NCBI RefSeq assembly: GCF_014655715.1
Contig: NZ_BNBM01000011.1
Coordinates: 124,001 to 188,000 of the forward strand
Direction: 5' to 3'
Source: Streptomyces lanatus
GTDB taxonomy: Bacteria; Actinomycetota; Actinomycetes; Streptomycetales; Streptomycetaceae
Length of the DNA: 64,000 bases
In this document: positions 7,759 to 15,603 of the stretch, one piece after another
Numbering within the stretch: the stretch's first letter is position 1
Layout of the letters: every line of letters begins with the position of its first letter
The notes under the pieces: generated by a model
The model's database searches: none
What the model was told of the DNA's origin: nothing
The model's input: the letters and a program-made list of their open reading frames with translations, nothing else
Program-made: the position numbers and the translations under genes

Positions 7759-8133
7759 TCAGTTGGCGGGGAAGGGCAGCAGTACGGCGCCCTGGAGCTC
7801 ATCCACGGCGGCGCGGGCCGCGGCGCGTGGGGTGGGCACCGGGTCGTAGTGGCTGACGACGCTGATCCAGGTGCCGTCGGCGTTGCGCATCACATGCAGC
7901 TCGACGCCGTCGACGAACACGGCGTAGCCGCCGCCGTGATGCTGATGGGCGCCGCCCGAGGCGGGGCGGCCCTGTATCCGGCGGCCCTTGTAGACCTCGT
8001 CGAAGGACGCCGGGGAATGGTGATCGTGCCCGTCGGCGGCGGACGTGGTGGGGGAGGCGGCCACCCCGGCACCGGCCGCGGTGGCGAGGGCGGCCGCGAC
8101 GGTGAGGGCATGACGACGACTGAGTTCCGGCAT
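7759..8133 (-). CDS. melC1: Tyrosinase copper chaperone/cofactor MelC1
   Basis: A 124-residue caddie protein for tyrosinase. It has a twin-arginine signal (LSRRHALTVAAALATAAGAGVA), so the MelC1-MelC2 complex should leave by the Tat route. The mature part is His-rich (DGHDHHSPAS, GGAHQHHGGGYAVF), fitting copper transfer, and contains the conserved VDGVELHVMRNADG. The ATG at 8133 has CCAGGAG upstream. First gene of melC; it diverges from the FAD monooxygenase gene. Confidence 0.96.
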   Translation of the reverse strand: MPELSRRHALTVAAALATAAGAGVAASPTTSAADGHDHHSPASFDEVYKGRRIQGRPASGGAHQHHGGGYAVFVDGVELHVMRNADGTWISVVSHYDPVPTPRAAARAAVDELQGAVLLPFPAN

Positions 8134-8416
8134 GCGGATCTCCTGGGTGTGGTTCGGTGATGCGTTCGGATGTGGACCCCGCATGCCTATCGGGCCGGAT
8201 GAGAGCGGGAGAAATCGGTCGCGAGTGGTTGGCTGCGATCCGGACAATTGCCTACATGTCATGCAAGGTTGAACGAAGGTGATCTTGCCGTGAGAGGTGG
8301 CCGGGCTCCCCGGAACGGGGAATTCCTTCCCCTGGAGATCGCGTTCCCGGTGATCCTTCGCGGACGGGCGTGGCGGCAGTGGCGTGTCTCACCCGTAGAA
8401 ACTGGCGGGATCCGTG
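8134..8416. promoter_or_regulatory. Divergent region between melC1 and the FAD monooxygenase
   Basis: These 283 bases must hold promoters for both directions. The clearest element is an interrupted palindrome TTGC-N11-GCAA at 8248-8266 within an AT-richer patch, a shape also used by LysR-type regulators. No LysR gene is adjacent. I found no other convincing motif. Confidence 0.35.
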
Positions 8417-9628
8417 ATGGTGGTGCGCGTGAAGATCGTCTGCGTCGGAGGCGGGCCCGCCGGCCTGTACCTCGCGATCCTGCTCAAGCTGCGCGACCCG
8501 TCCCACGACCTCACCGTCCATGAACGCGACGCGGAGGGCTCCACCTACGGCTGGGGCGTCACCTACTGGCGCGGACTGCTCGACCAGCTCCACGCGCACG
8601 ACCCCGAGACCGCCCGCGCCATCGAGGCGAGCTCGGTCCGCTGGAGCGAGGGAGTCGCCCACGTACGGGACCTGACGACCCGCCAGCCCGGCGACGAGGG
8701 ACACGGCATCGGCCGCCACCGGCTGCTGCGGATCCTCGCCGAGCGGGCCCGCTCACTGGGCGTACGGCTGGAGTTCGAGAGCCTGATCACGCCGGACGAC
8801 CTGCCCGCCGCCGACCTGCTCGTGGCGGCCGACGGCGTGCACAGCGCCCTGCGCACCCGGCACACGGACCACTTCGGAACGCGGATCGACACCGGCCGCA
8901 ACCGCTACACCTGGCTCGGCACGACCAAGGTCTTCGACGCCTTCACCTTCGCGTTCGTCGAGACCGACCACGGCTGGATCTGGTGCTACGGCTATGGCTA
9001 CGGCCCCGAGGCGAGCACCTGCGTCGTCGAGTGCGCCCCGGAGACCTGGACCGGCCTCGGCCTCGACACCGCGCCCGAACCCGACGGGCTGGTCCTGTTG
9101 GAGAAGCTCTTCGCGGACGTCCTCGACGGCCACCCCCTCATCGGCCGCCCGTCCGCGCAGGCCCCGTGGCTGAACTTCCGCACCGTCACCAACCGCACCT
9201 GGCACCGCGGCAACCTCGTCCTCATCGGCGACGCCGCCCACACCACCCACTACTCCATCGGCGCCGGCACGACCCTCGCCCTGGAGGACGCCATCGCCCT
9301 GTCCGGCGCACTGCACGAGCGGCCCACCCTCCCGCAGGCCCTGACCCGCTACGAACAGCGGCGCAAGCAGGCCCTGCTGACCCTCCAGAGCGCGGCCGGC
9401 CACAGCGCCCGGTGGTACGAGGATCTGCCCCGCTACATCCACCTGCCCCCGCAGCAGATGTTCGCCCTGCTCGGCCAGCGCCACTCACCCCTGCTGCCCC
9501 ATGTGCCGCCGCGGCTGTACTACCGGATCGACCGGGCGGCCGGGCGGCTGGAGGCGATGCGCCGGTTCAAGCGCTGGCTCGGCCCGAAGCTGGCGCGCAC
9601 CGCGCAGGCCAGGGCGCCCCGCGAGTAG
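8417..9628 (+). CDS. FAD-dependent aromatic monooxygenase (PHBH-like)
   Basis: About 403 residues. The N-terminal Rossmann motif KIVCVGGGPAGLYLAILLK, the mid-protein VAADGVHSALR (DG motif) and the late GDAAHTTHYSIGAG (GD motif) define group A flavoprotein hydroxylases. The sequence resembles the salicylyl-CoA 5-hydroxylase/anthraniloyl-CoA branch, which acts on aromatic acyl-CoA-like substrates with NADH and O2; the true substrate is unknown. The start is uncertain: GTG 8414, ATG 8417 and GTG 8429 are all in frame and none has a good ribosome-binding site. It stops 7 bases from the convergent flavoprotein gene. Confidence 0.83.
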   Translation: MVVRVKIVCVGGGPAGLYLAILLKLRDPSHDLTVHERDAEGSTYGWGVTYWRGLLDQLHAHDPETARAIEASSVRWSEGVAHVRDLTTRQPGDEGHGIGRHRLLRILAERARSLGVRLEFESLITPDDLPAADLLVAADGVHSALRTRHTDHFGTRIDTGRNRYTWLGTTKVFDAFTFAFVETDHGWIWCYGYGYGPEASTCVVECAPETWTGLGLDTAPEPDGLVLLEKLFADVLDGHPLIGRPSAQAPWLNFRTVTNRTWHRGNLVLIGDAAHTTHYSIGAGTTLALEDAIALSGALHERPTLPQALTRYEQRRKQALLTLQSAAGHSARWYEDLPRYIHLPPQQMFALLGQRHSPLLPHVPPRLYYRIDRAAGRLEAMRRFKRWLGPKLARTAQARAPRE

Positions 9629-9635
9629 CCGCACC

Positions 9636-11330
9636 TCACCGCAGCAGCCGGTCCAGGAAGGCGTTGCCGAACACCCGGTGCGGATCCAGCCGGTCCAGCA
9701 CCTCGGTGGCCTGCCCCCACGCCTCCTCCCCGAAGCTGCCCGGCACCACATGCCCCAGCACCTCGCCGTCGCTCCAGGCGGCGTCGCGGGTATAGGCCCA
9801 GCCCTTCGACCACTCGACCCTCGTCATCGCGTGCTCACCGTCGAAGGTGCGCAGCAGGAACCGCTCCAACTGGCTGCAGAACTCCTCCGCGTACGGCGTC
9901 CCCGGCAGCGTCAGGATGTTCAGCCACACCGCGGTGTCCCACTCGGGGCGGTCCTCGGGCGGCCGGAGCGCCGACAGCAGCGGGGTCCGCGCCCCGGCCG
10001 CCCCGACGTCCCCCGGATCGTCGAGGCCCGTCACCCGGATCTCCACCGAACCGTTCACCGGGAAACGTCCCCGGTCGGCGTAGGCGGTGAGCCGCTCGCG
10101 GTAGAAGGCGGTGAACTCGGCGACCACGCGCTGCACCTGATCCCGGCCGGTCAGCACCGCGTATCCGTTCGTGGCGATCCTCAGCGTCGTCGGCCGCAGA
10201 TACAGCAGCGTGTTCTTGGACGGCCCCCAGATGTCCGCCGACCCCGTCGCCACCAGCCCGAGCGCGGCCACGTCGTACTGCGCTGCGCCGAGCAGCGGCG
10301 CCAGATACCAGGCCCCGTCCGCCATGATGTGCCCGACCAGGTCCGCGACCGGGCCCGGGACGCTGTCGGAGAACGGATAGTTGTACGGCGTCCGCACCCG
10401 CCGCGAACCCGGCGGCCGGGTGGGGGAGACGCTCCACACCTTCAGCCACGGATGCTCGGTGAAGGCGAACCAGATCGCCTCGACCCGCCCGGCCCGGTCC
10501 AGGAAGCTCGCGAAGGTGCGTCCCCCGCCACCGCCGCCGGGCGCGGCGAACAACTCCCCGGCCGGGATGTCCGTGCGGCTGACGCACCGCAGATCGCTGT
10601 TCGCGCCCACCCGCAGCACGACCTCGGTGACGAAGGAGCGGCCGAGATGGGTGAGCAGCGCGGCGCAGTCCGCCTCGTCCCGGGCGTAGGTCCGCAAGCC
10701 GTACGCGCCAGTCTCCTCGTCCCAGACGACCGCCGTGAGCGACAGCACGAGATTGCTCAGCGAGCCGTAGGTGTGGCCGGGCAGCCGCTGTTCGCCCCGC
10801 GCCGGTACGGCGGTGCCGTGCGCGTCGATGGCCAGGGCGCCGCCCAGGGTGAGGTTGCCGGGCGCGGGTGCGGCGGTGACGCCGAGGCCGTGGCCCTCCA
10901 GATGGGTCAGCAGGGCCTCCAGCGTGACGCCAGTGCCGACGCGCACCGAGGTCGGGGACTGAAGGGCCAGGCCGGTGAGGTGGGTCGCCGTGTCGACGAG
11001 GAGGACCGGCGCGTCCGGCGGGGTGCCCCGGGTGATCGTCAGCGGCGACCAGCCGTGCGAGGAACCCCGGGCGCGCACTCTCCAGCCGTGCCGCCAGGCC
11101 CAGTTGACGACCTCGACCACCTGCTCCGGGCCGGCCGGGGCGCAGGCCCACAGCCCGTCGGCGGTGATCTCCGCGACCCAGTTGCGGTACGCCGAGCGGC
11201 CCAGCGCCACGCCCGGCGGAAAGTCCGGCAACTCCTGCGCCGCGACGGCCGGATCCGCCGGGAGGAACGTCGGTACGGCGCCCAGCGCGGCGGCACGGAG
11301 GAAGCCCCTGCGGGTGAACTTGTCGATCAC
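9636..11330 (-). CDS. Tat-exported cholesterol-oxidase-like (VAO-family) flavoprotein
   Basis: A 564-residue protein with a Tat signal (FTRRGFLRAAALGAVPTFL). An FAD-binding PCMH domain follows (about residues 60-260; VRARGSSHGWSPLT, APAPGNLTLGGALAIDAHGTAVP). A large C-terminal substrate domain matches the type II cholesterol-oxidase substrate-binding family (SVEIRVTGLDD, FCSQLERFLLRTFDGEHAMTRVEW, LDRLDPHRVFGNAFLDRLL). Such enzymes hold FAD covalently through a histidine and oxidise 3-beta-hydroxysterols, but related proteins act on sugar lactones. It stands alone between a convergent monooxygenase and a divergent aldo/keto reductase. Confidence 0.82.
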   Translation of the reverse strand: MIDKFTRRGFLRAAALGAVPTFLPADPAVAAQELPDFPPGVALGRSAYRNWVAEITADGLWACAPAGPEQVVEVVNWAWRHGWRVRARGSSHGWSPLTITRGTPPDAPVLLVDTATHLTGLALQSPTSVRVGTGVTLEALLTHLEGHGLGVTAAPAPGNLTLGGALAIDAHGTAVPARGEQRLPGHTYGSLSNLVLSLTAVVWDEETGAYGLRTYARDEADCAALLTHLGRSFVTEVVLRVGANSDLRCVSRTDIPAGELFAAPGGGGGGRTFASFLDRAGRVEAIWFAFTEHPWLKVWSVSPTRPPGSRRVRTPYNYPFSDSVPGPVADLVGHIMADGAWYLAPLLGAAQYDVAALGLVATGSADIWGPSKNTLLYLRPTTLRIATNGYAVLTGRDQVQRVVAEFTAFYRERLTAYADRGRFPVNGSVEIRVTGLDDPGDVGAAGARTPLLSALRPPEDRPEWDTAVWLNILTLPGTPYAEEFCSQLERFLLRTFDGEHAMTRVEWSKGWAYTRDAAWSDGEVLGHVVPGSFGEEAWGQATEVLDRLDPHRVFGNAFLDRLLR

Positions 11331-11468
11331 AGGGTCAAGCTAGGGACGTGCCCGGGGGTAACCGCTTGCCCACCGAACGGATTCACTCTTGTGAGTGAAG
11401 GATTCACAGGTGACGGAGCGGAGGGGCCCGCTCCGCGCAGGCGCACGACCAAATGGCAGACTGACGCC

Positions 11469-12452
11469 ATGGACGAGCGTGTAATCGGTAGGTCGGGTCA
11501 GCGGGCATCCGTCGTCGGTCTCGGCACCTGGCAGCTGGGTGCCGACTGGGGAGACGTCGACGACAAGGAAGCCCTTTCGGTACTGGAGGCGGCGGTCGAG
11601 TCGGGGGTGACCTTCTTCGACACGGCCGATGTGTACGGCGACGGGCGCAGCGAGCAGACCATCGCCGCGTTCCTGCGGGAGCGGCCCGAGCTGGACATCT
11701 TCGTGGCGACCAAGATGGGCCGCCGTGTCGACCAGATCCCCGAGAACTACGTTCTCGACAACTTCCGCGCCTGGAACGACCGTTCCCGGCGCAACCTCGG
11801 CGTGGACCGCCTCGACCTGGTCCAGCTGCACTGCCCGCCGACGCCCGTCTACTCGACCGACGAGGTGTTCGACGCCCTGGACACCCTGGTCGAGGAGGAG
11901 CGCATCGCCCACTACGGCGTCAGCGTGGAGACCTGCGCCGAGGCGCTCACCGCGATCGCCCGGCCCGGCGTCGCCAGCGTGCAGATCATCCTCAACGCGT
12001 TCCGTATGAAGCCCCTGCTGGAGGTGCTGCCCGCCGCGCAGGAGGCGGGCGTCGGCATCATCGCCCGCGTCCCGCTGGCCTCCGGCCTGCTGTCCGGCAA
12101 GTACACCAAGGACACCGTCTTCCCCGCGAACGACCACCGCACCTACAACCGGCACGGCGAGTCCTTCGACCAGGGCGAGACCTTCTCCGGCGTCGACTAC
12201 GCATCCGGTGTCGAGGCGGCCGTGGAGTTCGCCGCCCTCGCCCCGCAGGGCGTCACACCGGCCCAGCTGGCGCTGCGCTGGATCATCCAGCAGCCCGGCG
12301 TGACCACCGTCATCCCCGGCGCCCGCTCGCCCGAGCAGGCCCGCGCCAACGCGGCCGCCGCCGCACTGCCGGAGCTGTCCGGCGACACCCTCACCGCGAT
12401 CCGGGAGCTGTACGACAGGCGGATCAAGGACCAGGTGGAAAACCGCTGGTAG
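11469..12452 (+). CDS. Aldo/keto reductase
   Basis: A 327-residue (alpha/beta)8 NADPH-dependent oxidoreductase. The catalytic tetrad region is visible: FFDTADVYGDG (Asp and Tyr), FVATKMGRR (Lys) and LVQLHCPP (His). The cofactor end is TTVIPGARSPEQARANAAAA. It belongs to the AKR group that reduces ketones or aldehydes; the substrate is unknown. The ATG at 11469 follows a CAGACT -10-like hexamer by 6 bases with no ribosome-binding site, so the message may be leaderless. A GC-rich hairpin follows the stop. Confidence 0.9.
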   Translation: MDERVIGRSGQRASVVGLGTWQLGADWGDVDDKEALSVLEAAVESGVTFFDTADVYGDGRSEQTIAAFLRERPELDIFVATKMGRRVDQIPENYVLDNFRAWNDRSRRNLGVDRLDLVQLHCPPTPVYSTDEVFDALDTLVEEERIAHYGVSVETCAEALTAIARPGVASVQIILNAFRMKPLLEVLPAAQEAGVGIIARVPLASGLLSGKYTKDTVFPANDHRTYNRHGESFDQGETFSGVDYASGVEAAVEFAALAPQGVTPAQLALRWIIQQPGVTTVIPGARSPEQARANAAAAALPELSGDTLTAIRELYDRRIKDQVENRW

Positions 12453-12464
12453 AAGCGCCGGTGG

Positions 12465-12498
12465 CCCCGCCGCCCCGTTTGAGAGAGGCGCGGCGGGG
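12465..12498 (+). terminator. Hairpin after the aldo/keto reductase gene
   Basis: Perfect nine-base arms CCCCGCCGC (12465-12473) and GCGGCGGGG (12490-12498) with a 16-base loop, 12 bases after the stop. Probable rho-independent-like terminator. Confidence 0.6.
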
Positions 12499-12512
12499 TT
12501 ACCCGTACCGGC

Positions 12513-12995
12513 ATGACCGAGCAGGAAAGACGGACCGGCCGTGACGAGAGCGAGGAGGAGCGAGCCGACCGCAGATGGGGCGAGCTCCTCCAAGAGGTCC
12601 GGGTGACCCAGATGGGCGTCCAGATCCTGTTCGGCTTCCTGCTCACCGTCGTCTTCACCACGAAGTACGACAGCCTCGCCGACACCGACCAGAACATCTA
12701 CATCGCGACGGTGATCGTGGGCGCCGCCGCCACCGGCGCGCTGATCGGCCCCGTGGCACTGCACAGGCTCGTCGCCGGGCGGCGCATCAAGCCGCAGGCG
12801 GTGGAGTGGGCCTCCAAGATGACCTTCGTCGGCCTGCTCCTGCTGCTGTGCACCATGGCCGGCTCGCTGCTGCTGATCCTGCGGGTCGCCACCCACGACG
12901 ACTTCGTGGTCTGGCTGGTCGCGGGCATCGTCGTCTGGTACGTGCTGTGCTGGTTCGTGCTCCCGCTGTGGGCACGCCGCCGCGCCACGGAGTGA
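12513..12995 (+). CDS. DUF6328 family membrane protein
   Basis: A 160-residue protein with a charged N-terminus (residues 1-35) and four probable membrane helices: VQILFGFLLTVVFTTKY, IYIATVIVGAAATGALIGPV, MTFVGLLLLLCTMAGSLLLIL and FVVWLVAGIVVWYVLCWFVL. The layout and the RWGELLQEVRVTQMGVQILFG signature match the actinobacterial DUF6328 family, whose role is unknown. It lies between two hairpin-flanked units and is probably transcribed alone. Confidence 0.82.
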   Translation: MTEQERRTGRDESEEERADRRWGELLQEVRVTQMGVQILFGFLLTVVFTTKYDSLADTDQNIYIATVIVGAAATGALIGPVALHRLVAGRRIKPQAVEWASKMTFVGLLLLLCTMAGSLLLILRVATHDDFVVWLVAGIVVWYVLCWFVLPLWARRRATE

Positions 12996-13024
12996 GCGGC
13001 GGCGGACCGGCCCCCAGGACGGGG

Positions 13025-14038
13025 CTACCGCGCCGCGCGCAGAGCCGAGATGCAGGTGGCGATGGCCTGCTGGAGCTCCTCCAGCTGCTGCACCATGTCG
13101 TCCTCGACGAACTCCTGGACGTCGTCGAAGGTCAGCTCCTCGAAGACCTTCGTCGCCCGCTGCAGGCTGTTGTAGAACTTCGTCCGCCGCTCCTGCACCC
13201 GCAGCTCGGGATCGGCCTCCACGGCCTCGGCGACGAGGGACTTCATGGTGTCGTAGGCGTCCGTGGCCCACTCGCCGGTGTCCTCGTCCTCCTCCAGCTC
13301 GTCGATGAGCGACAGATGACGCTCGGCCTCCTGCCGCACATCCACCGGCGCGTCCACGGTCTGCCCGGCGGGCGTCTTGATCTGCCCGGACTCGGCGATC
13401 TGACGGACGTATCCGATCCGGTCGGCGGAGCGGCTCTCGGTCGCGACCGCCTTCTTCAGATCGTCGGTGCGTACGACGTCCCGCGCCAGCTCGGCCTGCA
13501 GGTCGGGGTCCTCGCGGACCCGGTCGAGGAGGGCCTGGCGGGCGGCGCGGGCGGTCGAGGGGTCGGCGAGGATCGCGGCGCGCAGCGCGGTGGGGTTCTC
13601 GGCGACCTCCAGCGCCTTCGTCGGGCGGATCCCCTCGGCCTCGGCGGCCTCGGCGATGGCGGTGCCGCGCTCGGAGGTGGCGCTGTTGCGGGAGACGTAG
13701 TAGCTGAGCCAGACGTCGGAGTCCGGCAGCTCCACCTCCTGGCCCGGTGCCAGCGCCTCGAAGTGCGGCACGAGACCGTCGTCGGCGGCCCGGTCCCACG
13801 CCTTGTAGTAGCGCATGACACGCTCCGCCGAACATCCGGCCAGCTCGGCGAACTCCTTCGCGGAGACCTTGGGCGTCTCGTCCGCGCCCTGCCCGCCGGG
13901 CCGCACACTGCGCGCCACCATCAGGCCGAAGGCCCACCCACCGGTCCGCGCGTAGACCCCGAACTCGCGCGCGTCCCGGGCGACGAGGTCGGACAGGGGC
14001 GCGGGGGACGTCTCGGACGGGACGATCGCCAGGCTCAC
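13025..14038 (-). CDS. Conserved Streptomyces protein with a helix-turn-helix-like segment, function unknown
   Basis: 337 residues, soluble and acidic. Residues about 55-80 (VSAKEFAELAGCSAERVMRYYKAWDRA) look like a ParB/KorB- or MerR-type helix-turn-helix. The middle is rich in charged helices (LAEL/LEVAEN repeats), and the C-terminal third has probable coiled-coil stretches (EERRTKFYNSLQRATKVFEELTFDDVQEFVEDDMVQQLEELQ). The GTG at 14038 is chosen for the AGGAGAG six bases upstream. I recognise it only as a conserved Streptomyces hypothetical. A DNA-binding or partition-like role is inference. It diverges from a serine hydrolase gene. Confidence 0.72.
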   Translation of the reverse strand: MSLAIVPSETSPAPLSDLVARDAREFGVYARTGGWAFGLMVARSVRPGGQGADETPKVSAKEFAELAGCSAERVMRYYKAWDRAADDGLVPHFEALAPGQEVELPDSDVWLSYYVSRNSATSERGTAIAEAAEAEGIRPTKALEVAENPTALRAAILADPSTARAARQALLDRVREDPDLQAELARDVVRTDDLKKAVATESRSADRIGYVRQIAESGQIKTPAGQTVDAPVDVRQEAERHLSLIDELEEDEDTGEWATDAYDTMKSLVAEAVEADPELRVQERRTKFYNSLQRATKVFEELTFDDVQEFVEDDMVQQLEELQQAIATCISALRAAR

Positions 14039-14166
14039 GGATGACTCTCCTGTACAGGCTGTTCGGAAGGCAAAAGTGCCGACCGGCAGCCTATGGCACC
14101 CGCGCACACGGATCCTGCCCGGTAAATGTGTCGGCCCTCGCCCCGGCGCCGGGAGAGGATGCCCGC

Positions 14167-15603
14167 ATGCCTGTTCGCCCGCTGCCTTCGAGCACCCCCA
14201 CCGCCCAGGGCGTCGACGCCGCCGGTGTCCTCGCCTTCCTCGACGCCCTCGACGCCGCCCCCGCGATCGAGCCCCACAGCCTGATGATCCTGCGCCACGG
14301 CCACCTGGTCGCCTCCGGCTGGTGGGCGCCGTACACCCCCGAACGCCCGCAGCTGCTCTACTCGATCAGCAAGAGCTTCACCTCGACCGCCGCCGGGATA
14401 GCCGCCGGCGAGGGGCTGATACGGCTCGACGACCCGGTGATCTCGTACTTCCCCGAGTTCGACGCCGACATCACCGACCCGCGCAGCCGCGCCATGCTCG
14501 TGCGGCACGTGGCGTCCATGGCCAGCGGGCACGAGAGCGACACCGTCTTCCAGGCGTACGAACGCGACGGCCAGGACCTCGTGCGCGGCTTCCTCCTGGT
14601 GCCCCCGCAGCGTGATCCGGGCACGGTCTTCGCCTACAACCAGCCGGCCACCTTCACGCTCTCCGCCATCGTGCAGCGCGCCAGCGGCCAGTCGCTGACC
14701 GAGTATCTGCGGCCGCGGCTGCTGGATCCGCTCGGCATCGGCGACATCGCCTGGCTCACCGACCGCGGCGGCCGTGAGTTCGGCTTCAGCGGGCTGCACG
14801 CCACCACCGACGCCATCGCCCGGCTCGGCCAGCTGTATCTGAACGGCGGCGTCTGGGAGGGCGAGCGGCTGCTGCCCGAGTGGTGGGTGGCCGAGGCCAC
14901 GCGCACGCAGGTCCCGAACGCCGGTCTGATGCCCGGCGACGACTGGCAGCAGGGTTATGGCTTCAAGTTCTGGATGTCCCGGCACGGCTATCGCGGCGAC
15001 GGCGCCTTCGGGCAGTTCTGCATCGTGCTGCCCGAGCACGACGCCGTGATCGCGACCACCGCGGACACCCGGGAGATGCAGGCCCTGCTGAACCTGGTCT
15101 GGGAACATCTGCTGCCCGCGTTCGGACCGACGCCCGTGGCGGGCGGCGAGCAGGCGGACGCCGAGCTGGCACAGCGGCTGGCCGGCATGGCGCTGCCGCC
15201 CGCCGCGGGCGAGCCGCTGCCGCCCGAGGAGGCCGACGCCTGGTCCGCCGCCGCGTTCACCCCGGACGGAGGCGTCTGCGTGGCCCTGCCCAAGCTGACG
15301 GCGATCGACCTCGCACCGGACGCGACCGGCTGGACGCTGACGCTCACCGAGGACGGCCACCGGCTCGACGTACGCCTCGGGGACGCCGGATGGACCGTCA
15401 CCGAGGGACCCGTGCCCACCGCGGTGAGCGGCGGCCGGCGAGACGCCGGCACCCTCGTCGCGGACATCGCCTTCCTGGAGACCCCGCACCACCTGGAGGT
15501 GACGTGCTCCCTGAAGGACCGGACGTTCACGGCCCGTTGGCGCACCGACCCGCTGCACACCATGCCGCTGCGGGCGATGCGCGCACCCCGGGCGTCGGGC
15601 TGA
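14167..15603 (+). CDS. Beta-lactamase-fold serine hydrolase (class C-like), cytoplasmic
   Basis: 478 residues. The nucleophile motif SxxK is S-I-S-K in YSISKSFTSTAAG, followed by Y-N-Q (FAYNQPATF) and an HGYRGDGAFGQ third motif. This is the esterase/EstB and penicillin-binding-protein-related family (PF00144). There is no signal peptide, so a cytoplasmic esterase or peptidase is likelier than a cell-wall enzyme. After about residue 345 a beta-rich C-terminal domain follows (VCVALPKLTAIDLAPDATGW). The ATG at 14167 follows GGGAGAGGA. The stop abuts the convergent pseudokinase stop with no gap. Confidence 0.87.
   Translation: MPVRPLPSSTPTAQGVDAAGVLAFLDALDAAPAIEPHSLMILRHGHLVASGWWAPYTPERPQLLYSISKSFTSTAAGIAAGEGLIRLDDPVISYFPEFDADITDPRSRAMLVRHVASMASGHESDTVFQAYERDGQDLVRGFLLVPPQRDPGTVFAYNQPATFTLSAIVQRASGQSLTEYLRPRLLDPLGIGDIAWLTDRGGREFGFSGLHATTDAIARLGQLYLNGGVWEGERLLPEWWVAEATRTQVPNAGLMPGDDWQQGYGFKFWMSRHGYRGDGAFGQFCIVLPEHDAVIATTADTREMQALLNLVWEHLLPAFGPTPVAGGEQADAELAQRLAGMALPPAAGEPLPPEEADAWSAAAFTPDGGVCVALPKLTAIDLAPDATGWTLTLTEDGHRLDVRLGDAGWTVTEGPVPTAVSGGRRDAGTLVADIAFLETPHHLEVTCSLKDRTFTARWRTDPLHTMPLRAMRAPRASG

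Noticed and set aside
8248..8266. TTGC-N11-GCAA as a LysR site for the tyrosinase or monooxygenase
   Set aside because: Arms are only four bases long and no LysR gene is adjacent, so it is kept only as a weak feature of the intergenic region.
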